Part shown: positions 7,040 to 14,671 of the stretch, in pieces
Position numbering within the stretch: the stretch's first letter is position 1
How the letters are laid out: each line of letters starts with the position of its first letter
Source of the DNA: Spyradocola sp034113365
GTDB taxonomy: Bacteria; Bacillota; Clostridia; Christensenellales; UBA1750
Assembly (NCBI GenBank): GCA_034113365.1
Contig: JAXEXP010000171.1
Location: 1-27,416, forward strand
Reading direction: 5' to 3'
Length of the DNA: 27,416 nt
Made by a program: the position numbers and the translations under genes
Notes under the pieces: model-generated
Database searches by the model: none
Told to the model about the DNA's origin: nothing
What the model saw: only the letters and a program-made list of their open reading frames with translations

Positions 7040-8473
7040 GTGAAAAAGACGTTTGTCACGCACATGGACGACCACGCGGGCGCGTTTTTGCAGGCCTGCG
7101 AGCGCATCTCGCCGCTGGACGTCAACATCACGCGCGTCAGCTATGACAAGTCCATCGACAGCCGCACGCTGTTCATCGAGGTGGAGGGCGAGGACGGCGC
7201 GGTGGAAGAGGCGGCGCGGCGCCTTGCGGGCATCGGCTATTTGCTGGACGAGTACAGCCGCCGCCGCATCGTGCTGGTGGAGTTCCGGCTTGTGGACGAG
7301 CCGGGGCGCGTGCTGCCCGTGCTGCGGCTCATCGAGCGCTACGGCTTCAACATCTCCTACATCAACTCGCAGGGCAATGGCAGTGGTTGGCAGAGCTTCC
7401 GCATGGGGCTGCTGGCCGAGCAGGACGGCGCGCGGCTGTCGCAGTTCCTGAACGAGTGCGCGTCGCTGTGCCCCGTGCGCGTGCTGTCCTACGACAAGAC
7501 CGAGCGCAACCTGGACAACACGGTGTTCTACCTCTCCTTTGCGGGCGACATCGCGCAGCGGCTGGGGCTGGACGAGCAGGCCAAGAACGAGCTGATCATC
7601 AGCGCCAACCGCATCATGCAAAACCTGGACGGCGGGGGCGGCAGCCCGTACAAGACGTTTGAATACATCGGCCGGTTCGCCGACTGCATGCAGCGCTACC
7701 GCGGCGAGGCCTTCCGCCCGCGCATCACGGTGCACCGCACAGCGGCGGGGCTGCTGCTCTACCTGCTCGAGCCGCCCTGCGGCAGCAACGTCTGCGCGAT
7801 CCGCTGCAAGGGGGAGTATCTGTTTGTGGACAGCGGCTTTGCCTGCTACCGGGACGAGCAGCTGCGCGAGCTGCACGACCTTCTGCCCGGCTTTGACGCG
7901 CTGCCCCGCCGCGCGCTGATCACCCATGCGGACGTGGACCACTGCGGCATGCTGGACGACTTTGCCGAGGTGTACATGAGCGCAAAGTGCGCCGAAAACT
8001 TCCGCCTGGAGCGGCAGGGGCTGCCCAACCTGCGCGAGGAAAACGCGCTGCACCGGCCCTATGTGGCCATCAGCAAGATCGTGTCGGGCTACCGCACGGT
8101 GGCGCAGGCGCGCTGCCGCGTCATCGGCGGGGAGGCGGCGGCCTCGGACGAGCCGCTGCGGCGCATTGGCACGGTGGAGCTCGCCGGGCTGTGCTTCGAG
8201 GCCTGGGAGGGCGCGGGCGGCCACGTGGCGGGCGAAACGGTGTTCATCGAGCGCACGCACCGGCTGGCCTTTACCGGGGACATCTATGTCAACGTAAAGG
8301 AATTTACGCCCGAGCAGGCGGCGTTCAACCGCCTCGCGCCCTACCTGATGACCTCGGTGGACAGCGATCCGGCGATGGCAGCCCGCGAGCGCAGGCAGCT
8401 GATGCAGCTGCTGGGCAGGGGCGAGTGGCTCGTGGTGGGCGGCCACGGCGCCGCGCAGCGGCTCAATCTATAA
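7040..8473 (+). CDS. ACT-like tandem domains fused to a metallo-beta-lactamase-fold hydrolase
   Basis: This 477-residue cytoplasmic protein has two parts. The N-terminal 150 residues contain two ACT-like beta-alpha units; the second (VLVEFRLVDEPGRVLPVLRL, then GFNISYINS) is typical of amino-acid-sensing ACT domains. From about residue 230 comes a metallo-beta-lactamase fold with ITHADVDHCGM (H296-x-D298-x-D300-H301), the variant HxDxDH seen in the ComEC-type branch, then a metal-ligand-type Asp in FTGDIYVN and a terminal GGHG. The likely role is metal-dependent hydrolysis under small-molecule control; the substrate is unknown. The start is GTG 7040, with GGGGGAGGG at 7024-7032; the TTG at 7022 in frame lies before this site. 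It is a single-gene transcript ending at the hairpin 8479-8516. Confidence 0.8.
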   Translation: MKKTFVTHMDDHAGAFLQACERISPLDVNITRVSYDKSIDSRTLFIEVEGEDGAVEEAARRLAGIGYLLDEYSRRRIVLVEFRLVDEPGRVLPVLRLIERYGFNISYINSQGNGSGWQSFRMGLLAEQDGARLSQFLNECASLCPVRVLSYDKTERNLDNTVFYLSFAGDIAQRLGLDEQAKNELIISANRIMQNLDGGGGSPYKTFEYIGRFADCMQRYRGEAFRPRITVHRTAAGLLLYLLEPPCGSNVCAIRCKGEYLFVDSGFACYRDEQLRELHDLLPGFDALPRRALITHADVDHCGMLDDFAEVYMSAKCAENFRLERQGLPNLREENALHRPYVAISKIVSGYRTVAQARCRVIGGEAAASDEPLRRIGTVELAGLCFEAWEGAGGHVAGETVFIERTHRLAFTGDIYVNVKEFTPEQAAFNRLAPYLMTSVDSDPAMAARERRQLMQLLGRGEWLVVGGHGAAQRLNL

Positions 8474-8478
8474 ACAGC

Positions 8479-8516
8479 GACCCGGAAGGAGGCGGAAAGC
8501 GGCCTCCTTCCGGGTC
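8479..8516. terminator. Hairpin between convergent genes, possible bidirectional terminator
   Basis: GACCCGGAAGGAGGC (8479-8493) pairs perfectly with GCCTCCTTCCGGGTC (8502-8516) around an 8-base loop. It lies between the stops of two convergent genes. Neither side has a clear T-run, so intrinsic termination is uncertain. Confidence 0.55.
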
Positions 8517-8529
8517 TTGCACAGGGGGG

Positions 8530-9503
8530 TTACGCGGGGTTGACGGAGAACTTGAGGAACTGCGCGATCAGCTCAACGGCCTCCTGCGTCCAGCAGCCGC
8601 TGCCGTGGCCTGCGCCCACGATCTTGACGAACTCGGCGCGGCCGCCGTGCGCGCGCACCTGCTCGCAGAAGCGCAGACCCTGCGCCATGGGGATGATGTG
8701 ATCCTCCTCGCCCTGCAGGTAGAGGAACCGGGGCAGCTTTTTGCAGGTGGCGATGTAGTTGATGGGGCTGGCGCCGGCCAGTATGTTCTCGGGGTCTGCC
8801 AGGAAGTCGTCCTGGAACATCTCGCGCGCCTCAAAGGGGTAGTCGCCCTCGCCGGGGCGCAGCTTCTTGCCCTCTGCCAGGCGGTCGGCCACCAGGTTGG
8901 TCATGTCGATGGGCCCGTAGTAGATCACGCAGGCCTTGACTGCCGCGGACTGCTCCAGATGCTCGCCGATGTTGAAGCGCTGCTCGTCGTCATTGACCAG
9001 CGCGGCGGCGGCAACCGTGTGCCCGCCCGAGCTGTCGCCCACCAGCACCACGTTGTTGACGTCGATGTGGTATTTGTCCGCATTGGCGCGCAGGAAGCGG
9101 ATGGCCTCCCGGGTGTCCTGCACGGCGGCGGGGTAGCGCACGTCGTCCTTGAAGGTGCCCCGATAGGAAATGCAGCCCACCACAAAGCCCTGGCGGCACA
9201 GGTCCAGCATGTGCGCGATGTAGTTGTGGCCGTCGCCGCCGCTCCAGCCCGAGCCGGGCACGCCCACGATCAGCGGAAAGACGCGGGTGTCGGGCGCGGG
9301 GGGCACGTATTGGGGTCGGCCTTGCGCTGTTTTTCGATCTGCGCATAGAGCTTGTGGGTCTGCTTGCGGGGGATGTTTGGCGAGGCGGGGCAGAGCAGCT
9401 GCAGCGTCAGCTCGCCCGTCTCCCGGTGCGCGTAGACCACGTCGGGAACATAGCTGGCCTCATAATCGGCCTTGGAGTCGGACAGGATCGAGAAGATCTC
9501 CAT
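8530..9503 (-). pseudogene. Alpha/beta-hydrolase (esterase-like) gene split by a one-base frameshift
   Basis: Two frames together make one esterase of about 320 residues. The N-terminal piece starts at ATG 9503 (AAAGGAGA 11 bases upstream) with MEIFSILSDSKADYEA and VPDVVYAHRETGELTLQLL, the usual beginning of this family. It runs out of frame near the six-C run at about 9298-9303. The rest continues in the next frame as PDTRVFPLIVGVPGSGW, with nucleophile GDSSGGH, acid in EEDHIIP, His in GAGHGSG, and a stop at 8530. Adding one C to the run joins the pieces exactly. The oxyanion segment reads VPGSGW instead of the usual HGGGW. The break is a sequencing error, a recent mutation or phase variation. 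The gene follows marR by 33 bases and is probably co-transcribed, so MarR may control it. Substrate unknown, presumably a carboxyl ester. Confidence 0.8.
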
Positions 9504-9536
9504 AAAGTGCACGTCTCCTTTCGTCGTGGAAGTGGG

Positions 9537-10016
9537 TCATCGGGCAAGAAGCGACGCGGATTTGTCCAGCATGCCGCCCAGCAGCTCGAGCAGCAGCGCC
9601 TCCTGCCCCGCCGTCAGCCCGCCCAGCACCTCCTGCTGCCACAGGCGCAGCGCGGCGCGCGCCTCGTCTGCGGCCTGCCGGCCCGCGTCCGTCAGCGCCA
9701 GCGCGTACTGGCGGCGGTCGTCCTCCCGGCGGCGGCGCTCGACGAGCCCCATGTGCTCCAGCCGCATCACCAGGCGGGCCAGGTTGCCCTTGTCCAGGCA
9801 CAGGTGCGTGCGCAGCGCCTCCTGGCTGACCCCCGGGTACTGCGACAGCGTCAGCAGGATCATCGGCAGGTCGCCGCACAGGCCCAGGTGCGCCAGGCGG
9901 ATGTCCAGGTAGCGGCGGCGCTCCCGCTCCAGCTGGCGCAGCGCGCGGCTGATGCGCTGGGCGGGCTCCACAGGCAGGCTCAGCGGTGAGCGCGGGATGC
10001 GGGGCGAATCGGTCAT
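9537..10016 (-). CDS. MarR-family transcriptional regulator
   Basis: This 159-residue protein has the winged-helix layout of MarR regulators: an N-terminal dimer helix, recognition region LDKGNLARLVMRLEHMGLVERR, a wing with the typical acidic-Arg-Arg turn (EDDRRQYALALT), then C-terminal dimerisation helices. Such dimers bind palindromes and release them when a small ligand or oxidant binds. The start is ATG 10016, with GAGGGAGGAAG upstream. A perfect 17-bp palindrome at 10037-10053 overlaps its transcription start, which predicts autorepression. The esterase-like gene follows by 33 bases in the same direction, so both are likely one unit. No Cys is present in the protein, so thiol-based redox sensing is unlikely. 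Confidence 0.92.
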   Translation of the reverse strand: MTDSPRIPRSPLSLPVEPAQRISRALRQLERERRRYLDIRLAHLGLCGDLPMILLTLSQYPGVSQEALRTHLCLDKGNLARLVMRLEHMGLVERRRREDDRRQYALALTDAGRQAADEARAALRLWQQEVLGGLTAGQEALLLELLGGMLDKSASLLAR

Positions 10017-10036
10017 GGCGCTTCCTCCCTCAAAAA

Positions 10037-10053
10037 AGTTGTATCATACAACT
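10037..10053. promoter_or_regulatory. Palindromic operator, probable MarR binding site
   Basis: AGTTGTAT-C-ATACAACT is a perfect inverted repeat with 8-base arms and one central base. It begins just past the -10 box of the marR promoter (10056-10061), covering the predicted transcription start, where a bound repressor would block initiation. The TTGTA/TACAA half-sites are of MarR type. Confidence 0.75.
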
Positions 10054-10055
10054 AA

Positions 10056-10084
10056 ATGATAGCACGGTGCCGCGGCATCGTCAA
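10056..10084 (-). promoter_or_regulatory. Promoter of marR and the esterase gene
   Basis: On the minus strand: TTGACG (10084-10079), 17 bases, TATCAT (10061-10056). Both boxes are near consensus. The palindrome at 10037-10053 follows immediately. Confidence 0.75.
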
Positions 10085-10106
10085 GCGCAATGCGGGCGTT
10101 TTTCAC

Positions 10107-10135
10107 TTGTGCAGCGGCGGTTTTGAGAGTATAAT
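10107..10135 (+). promoter_or_regulatory. Promoter of the ygiQ operon
   Basis: TTGTGC (10107-10112), 17 bases, TATAAT (10130-10135). The arrangement matches the promoter at 1824-1852. The AAGGAGGG ribosome site at 10163 and ATG 10176 follow. Confidence 0.75.
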
Positions 10136-10175
10136 TATTTTGGTGATTTATTTTTCGTCAGCAAGGAGGGCGCGT

Positions 10176-12098
10176 ATGCCCGGAGAGTTTTTGCCTGTGA
10201 CGCGCGAGGAGATGCTCGCGCGGGGCTGGGAGCAGCCGGATTTTGTGGTGGTCTCGGGGGACGCGTACGTCGATCACCCCTCGTTTGGCCACGCCATCAT
10301 CTCGCGCGTGCTGGAGGACGCGGGCTACCGCGTGTGCATGCTCTGCCAGCCGGATTTTCACGATACAACCGATTTTATGCGCTTCGGGCGGCCCAAGTAC
10401 GGCTTCATGGTCGCCGCGGGCAACATCGATTCCATGGTCAACCACTACACCGCGGCCAAAAAGCCCCGCTCGGAGGACCTCTACTCCCCCGGCGGCAAGC
10501 CCGGTCTGCGCCCCGACCGCGCCACCATCGTCTACTGCAACCGCATCCATCAGGCGTACGGCAAGGTGCCCATCATCATCGGCGGGGTGGAGGCGTCGCT
10601 GCGCAGGTTCGCACACTACGACTACTGGAGCGACAGCGTGCGCCACTCCATCGTGGACGACTGCGGCGCCGACCTGCTTTCCTACGGCATGGCGGAAAAG
10701 CAGACCGTGCTCATCGCCGACCGCCTGCGCGACGGCCTGCCGCTGACGGGCATCCCCGGCACCTGCTACATGGCAGACGCCGTGCCCGAAGGCGCGGTGG
10801 AGATCCCCTCCTTCATGGACTGCAAGCGCGACAAGGTGGCCTACTGTAAGGCCTTCAAGGTGCAGTACGAGGAGCAGGACCCCATCCGCGGCAAGACGCT
10901 GGCCCAATGGCACGAGAAAAAGGTGCTCGTGGCCGAAAAGCCCATGATGCCGCTGACGCGCGAGGAGCTCGACCGCGTCTACGAGCTGCCCTACACCCGC
11001 AGGTGGCACCCCATGTACGACAAGGACGGCGGCGTGCCCGCGCTCAAAGAGGTGGAGTTCTCCATCGCCAGCACGCGCGGCTGCTTCGGGGCCTGCGCGT
11101 TCTGCGCGCTGACCTTCCATCAGGGGCGCATCGTGCAGTCGCGCTCGCCGCAGTCCATATTGAAGGAAGCAAAGCTGCTCACCACGCTGCCCGGCTTCAA
11201 GGGCTACATCCACGACGTGGGCGGCCCCACCGCCAACTTCCGCTTCCCCGCGTGCAAAAACCAGCTCAAGGTCGGCGCTTGCAAGAGCCGCCAGTGCCTC
11301 GCGCCAGAGCCCTGCCCCAACCTCGAGGTGGATCAGCGGGAGCTGACGCAGCTGCTCAAGGACCTGCGGCAGCTGCCCGGCGTCAAGAAGGTGTTCATCC
11401 GCTCGGGGCTGCGCTTCGACTACATGATGCTGGACAAAAACGACGGCTTCATCAACGAGCTGTGCGCGCACCACATCTCGGGGCAGCTGAAGGTCGCGCC
11501 CGAGCACGTCGCGCCCAAGGTGTTAAAGCTCATGGGCAAGCCCGACTGCCGCGTGTTCAAGGCCTTCACCAACAAATACAAGCAGGTCAACCAGCGCTTG
11601 GGCATGGATCAATATCTGGTGCCGTACTTCATCTCCAGCCACCCCGGCTGCGATCTTTCGGCGGCCATCGAGCTGGCGGAATACCTGCGGGACATCGGCC
11701 ACCAGCCCGAGCAGGTGCAGGACTTCATCCCCACGCCGGGCACGCTGAGCACCGCGATGTTCTACACGGGCCTCAACCCGCTGACCTTCGAGCGCGTGTA
11801 CGTGCCCCGCTCGCCGCAGGAAAAGGCGATGCAGCGCGCGCTGCTGCAATACAAGCGGCCGGAGAACCACGCGCTGGTGCGCAAGGCGCTGCACATGGCG
11901 GGCCGCGACGACCTGATCGGCTACGGCGGGCGGTGCCTGGTGCCCCCGGCGGGCGGCAGGGGCCCGCAGAACGGCAAGGGGCCTAAAAACGGCAGGGGTT
12001 CCCCAAACGGCAGAAATCCGCGCCCGGACCGGCGCGATCCACAGAAAAACGGCGGGAAACGTCCCGCATCCGCACGGCAGGGAGGTAAAAGGAAATGA
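10176..12098 (+). CDS. ygiQ: YgiQ-family radical SAM protein
   Basis: This 640-residue protein is a full-length YgiQ/UPF0313 radical SAM enzyme. An N-terminal cobalamin-binding-like domain (residues 1-280) carries the family signatures SGDAYVDHPSFG and GGVEASLRRFAHYDYW. The radical SAM core follows, with C303-F-G-A-C307-A-F-C310 holding the iron-sulfur cluster that cleaves S-adenosylmethionine. The family is widespread but its reaction is not established. The last 50 residues are a low-complexity Gly/Asn/Lys/Arg/Pro tail of repeated GPxNG-like units, perhaps contacting nucleic acid. The start is ATG 10176, with AAGGAGGG 5 bases before; an in-frame extension to 10056 would cross the promoter and is rejected. 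It is the first gene of a seven-gene operon and overlaps the next gene by 4 bases. Confidence 0.95.
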   Translation: MPGEFLPVTREEMLARGWEQPDFVVVSGDAYVDHPSFGHAIISRVLEDAGYRVCMLCQPDFHDTTDFMRFGRPKYGFMVAAGNIDSMVNHYTAAKKPRSEDLYSPGGKPGLRPDRATIVYCNRIHQAYGKVPIIIGGVEASLRRFAHYDYWSDSVRHSIVDDCGADLLSYGMAEKQTVLIADRLRDGLPLTGIPGTCYMADAVPEGAVEIPSFMDCKRDKVAYCKAFKVQYEEQDPIRGKTLAQWHEKKVLVAEKPMMPLTREELDRVYELPYTRRWHPMYDKDGGVPALKEVEFSIASTRGCFGACAFCALTFHQGRIVQSRSPQSILKEAKLLTTLPGFKGYIHDVGGPTANFRFPACKNQLKVGACKSRQCLAPEPCPNLEVDQRELTQLLKDLRQLPGVKKVFIRSGLRFDYMMLDKNDGFINELCAHHISGQLKVAPEHVAPKVLKLMGKPDCRVFKAFTNKYKQVNQRLGMDQYLVPYFISSHPGCDLSAAIELAEYLRDIGHQPEQVQDFIPTPGTLSTAMFYTGLNPLTFERVYVPRSPQEKAMQRALLQYKRPENHALVRKALHMAGRDDLIGYGGRCLVPPAGGRGPQNGKGPKNGRGSPNGRNPRPDRRDPQKNGGKRPASARQGGKRK

Positions 12099-13645
12099 AA
12101 AGCGATATGCACTACACGGAATATCTGAGCCGGGTGCGCGGCTGCATACTGGGTCTGGGCGACATGAGCTGGATCGAGCCGGCGCTGCGCGTGGTGGCGA
12201 AAAATGGTATGGATTTCACCGGCGAGCAGCTGGCCGCGGCCTATGAGGCGGGCGGCGCGCTGACGCCCCACTTCCTGCGCAACATGGAGCGCGGCATCAC
12301 CCCGCCGCTGGCGGTGTTCGACGACCCCGAGCGCGACGGCCCCGGCGGCATGGACTGCGCGCCGCTGTGGGCGTGCGTCTGCCCGGGCGATCCCGAGCGC
12401 GCGATGGAGTACGCCGCGCGGGACGCCTCCGTGGACCACGCGGGCGAGGCGGTCGCGGCCGCGCAGTTCCTCGCCGCGGCGATGGCGCTGGCGTTTGTGC
12501 GGGACAGCGCGCAGGAGTGCCTGACCGAGGCCGCCGCGCTGCTGCCCGAGGAGAGCCGCATCGCGCGGCTGGCGCTGGACGCGTGCAAGCTGTGCGGGGA
12601 CAACCCCGGCGAAGCCCGCGCGCGCATGGACTGGCGCTACGGCGGCGTGGACGGCTCGCTGCTGCCCAGGCTGTCGCAGGTGCTGCTGTCGCTGCTGCTG
12701 GGCGACGTGCCCGACCGGCTGGCCGCGGCGTTCCGGGGCATTTTGATGGGCGCGGAATCCGTCAGCGACGTGAGCGACGCGGTGGCGGCGCGCGTGTCCC
12801 GCGCGGGGCTGTCCTGCATGGAGATGGCGGCGCGGCGGGGCGGCGAGCTGCCCGTGCGCATCACGGCGGCGCCGTTTGTGGCCGTGCCGGGCGACGCGCA
12901 GCCCGTCAGCCGCATCAGCGTGTCCTACATGGGTCAGCCGGTGCTGATGCCCGGCCATGCGCGCCAGTGCGTGCTCAACGTGGTCAACTGCGGCGATACG
13001 GCGATGGAGGGCCCCATCACCTGCCAGGCGCAGGGCAGCGTGCAGGCGCTCACCGCCGCGCACGCCAAGGTGCTGCCCGGGCAGACGGCGCGCATCCCCT
13101 TCACCGTGTGGATGCCCGAGGACGTTGACACCGTGTGCGAGTGCAACAAGCTGGAGGTCGCCTTTGCGGGGATGACGCACACGTTCGGCATCGCCGGGGC
13201 GCAGGGCTGGCGCGTCTGCGGGCGCATGGGTCTGGACGAAAAGAGCATATTCGAGGGCCGCGCGCTGCCGGAGCAGCCGCTGTGGGAGCCGTACTTTGCG
13301 GAGGGCAACCGCATCGAGCTGGACGCGCTCAACGGCTGGGTGGGGCCGTGCAGCTTCGTGCTGGAGCGCACGCTGGTGGTGCGCGAGGACACCTGGGCCG
13401 ACGTCGAGGTGCTGCGCACCTGCCCCTTCGTGCTGGAGCTGGACGGCCAGACGCTGCTGCGCGGCGAGGGCACCGACGGCTGGGCGTTGGTGGCCGCGCA
13501 GGAGCCGGGCGTGGAGCTGACCGCGGGCGAGCACGTGCTGCGGCTGTACCTGGACCGCAGGAGCCCGGGCGGCAGCATCGAGGTGGAGCTGCTGCGCGAC
13601 GGCGCGCTGCTGTCGATGGAGGCAAAAAATCCTAAGAAAGGCTGA
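12095..13645 (+). CDS. ADP-ribosylglycohydrolase-like protein with C-terminal beta-rich domain
   Basis: This 516-residue protein aligns by eye to the ADP-ribosylglycohydrolase (DraG/ARH) fold in residues 1-250. The block CAPLWACVCPGDPERAMEYA, followed by RDASVDHAGEAV and AAAMALAFV, matches the conserved 'PG.PE.A...A..DA...H' region of that family, and EESRIARLALDA with DWRYG matches the next helices. The family's C-terminal metal motif (GGxDTDxNxA) is replaced here by GAESVSDVSDAVA, and the N-terminal Asp cluster reduces to GLGDMSWIE, so classical binuclear-magnesium catalysis is doubtful. Residues 290-510 are beta-rich and resemble carbohydrate-binding or Ig-like sandwiches (GQTARIPFTVWMP; ELTAGEHVLRLYLD). 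No signal peptide is seen. The ATG at 12095 overlaps the ygiQ stop, with GGAGG upstream. Role unknown. Confidence 0.65.
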   Translation: MKSDMHYTEYLSRVRGCILGLGDMSWIEPALRVVAKNGMDFTGEQLAAAYEAGGALTPHFLRNMERGITPPLAVFDDPERDGPGGMDCAPLWACVCPGDPERAMEYAARDASVDHAGEAVAAAQFLAAAMALAFVRDSAQECLTEAAALLPEESRIARLALDACKLCGDNPGEARARMDWRYGGVDGSLLPRLSQVLLSLLLGDVPDRLAAAFRGILMGAESVSDVSDAVAARVSRAGLSCMEMAARRGGELPVRITAAPFVAVPGDAQPVSRISVSYMGQPVLMPGHARQCVLNVVNCGDTAMEGPITCQAQGSVQALTAAHAKVLPGQTARIPFTVWMPEDVDTVCECNKLEVAFAGMTHTFGIAGAQGWRVCGRMGLDEKSIFEGRALPEQPLWEPYFAEGNRIELDALNGWVGPCSFVLERTLVVREDTWADVEVLRTCPFVLELDGQTLLRGEGTDGWALVAAQEPGVELTAGEHVLRLYLDRRSPGGSIEVELLRDGALLSMEAKNPKKG

Positions 13646-13653
13646 TTTCTGCG

Positions 13654-14145
13654 ATGGAAACGCTGTATTTTGCAAAGTTGCGCCCCGGCGCGGTGATCCC
13701 CTCCAAGCGCGTGGAGGACGCGGGCTACGACATCTACGCCTGCTTTGACGAGGACTACGTAGTCATCGAGCCCCTGCACACCGTGCGCGTGCCCACCGGG
13801 CTGATCTCGGCGTTCTCGCCCGACTACTACCTGCAGCTGCAGGAGCGCGGCTCCTCGGGCACCAAGGGCATCGCCCAGCGCTGCGGCGTGATCGACTCGG
13901 GCTTCCGCAACGAGTGGTTCATCCCCATGACCAACGTAAACGACGTCCCCGTGGTCATCGCAAAAAAGCACGCGGCGGCGCAGTTTGAGGGGAAAAACGT
14001 GATCGTCTATCCGTATGAGAAGGCCATCTGCCAGGCGGTGCTGCTGCCCGTGCCGCGCACCGAGGTCGTGGAAAAGTCGCCGGAGGAGATCCGCGCGATG
14101 GAATCGCTGCGGGGCATGGGCGAGCTGGGCAGCAGCGGAAAGTGA
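13654..14145 (+). CDS. dut: dUTP diphosphatase (dUTPase)
   Basis: This 163-residue trimeric-type dUTPase hydrolyses dUTP to dUMP and pyrophosphate, keeping uracil out of DNA and feeding thymidylate synthesis. All five motifs are visible: (1) DAGYDIYA, (2) ERGSSGTKGI, (3) GVIDSGFRNEW with the substrate-stacking region, (4) EKAICQAVLLPV, and (5) the C-terminal flexible RGMGELGSSG that closes over the phosphates. Length is slightly above the usual 140-155 because of the segment before motif 5. The start ATG 13654 is 8 bases after the previous stop; the ribosome site (AAGAAAGG) is about 12 bases away and weak, so translation is probably coupled to the upstream gene. Third gene of the operon. Confidence 0.93.
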   Translation: METLYFAKLRPGAVIPSKRVEDAGYDIYACFDEDYVVIEPLHTVRVPTGLISAFSPDYYLQLQERGSSGTKGIAQRCGVIDSGFRNEWFIPMTNVNDVPVVIAKKHAAAQFEGKNVIVYPYEKAICQAVLLPVPRTEVVEKSPEEIRAMESLRGMGELGSSGK

Positions 14146-14152
14146 GCGCGGC

Positions 14153-14653
14153 ATGAAGACGCTGTACATGGTCGGCGGCACGATGGGCGTGGGCAAGACC
14201 ACCACCTGCACGCTGCTGCGCGACAGCCTCGACCGCTGCGCGTTCCTTGACGGCGACTGGTGCTGGAGCATGCACCCGTTCGTGGTCAATGAGGAGACAA
14301 AGGCGCTGGTGGAGGACAACATCTGCCACATATTGAACGGATTCCTTCGCTGCACGGCGTTTGACAGCGTGGTGTTCTGCTGGGTGATGCACGACCAGAG
14401 CATACTGGACGGGCTGCTGGCTCGGTTGGATCTGCGGGACGTGCGCGTGGTCAGCGTGTCGCTGGTGTGCAGCGAGGACGCGCTGCGCAGGCGGCTCATC
14501 CGCGACGTGGAGGCGGGCAGGCGCACGCCCGACGTGATCGCGCGCTCGGTGCAGCGGCTGAAATTGTATGATTTGCTGGACACGGTCAAGCTCGACGTCA
14601 GCGCGATGCCGCCCGAGGAGGCGGCAAAACGCATCCGCGCGCTGGCGGAATGA
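14153..14653 (+). CDS. P-loop NTPase, AAA_33/shikimate-kinase-like small-molecule kinase
   Basis: This 166-residue protein begins with a Walker A loop, G9-T-M-G-V-G14-K15-T16-T17, in MKTLYMVGGT. DGDWCW (about residues 36-41) lies where nucleotide-kinase-like proteins place an acidic substrate or magnesium ligand. A lid-like segment CSEDALRRRLIRDVEAGRR is rich in Arg, as in small-molecule kinases. The size and layout fit a nucleoside or sugar kinase-like family of uncharacterised substrate. ATG 14153 lies 7 bases after the dut stop, with GGAAAGTGAG upstream. The pairing with dut suggests, but does not prove, nucleotide metabolism. No frame disruption is seen. Confidence 0.8.
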   Translation: MKTLYMVGGTMGVGKTTTCTLLRDSLDRCAFLDGDWCWSMHPFVVNEETKALVEDNICHILNGFLRCTAFDSVVFCWVMHDQSILDGLLARLDLRDVRVVSVSLVCSEDALRRRLIRDVEAGRRTPDVIARSVQRLKLYDLLDTVKLDVSAMPPEEAAKRIRALAE

Positions 14654-14671
14654 ATAAAGGGAGGGGCAAAA

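Noticed and set aside
5622..7043. Plus-strand open frame across the 114-bp array and the lipoprotein gene
   Set aside because: Its apparent repeats arise because the unit length is divisible by three; the rest is antisense to a lipoprotein gene with promoter, ribosome site and signal peptide.
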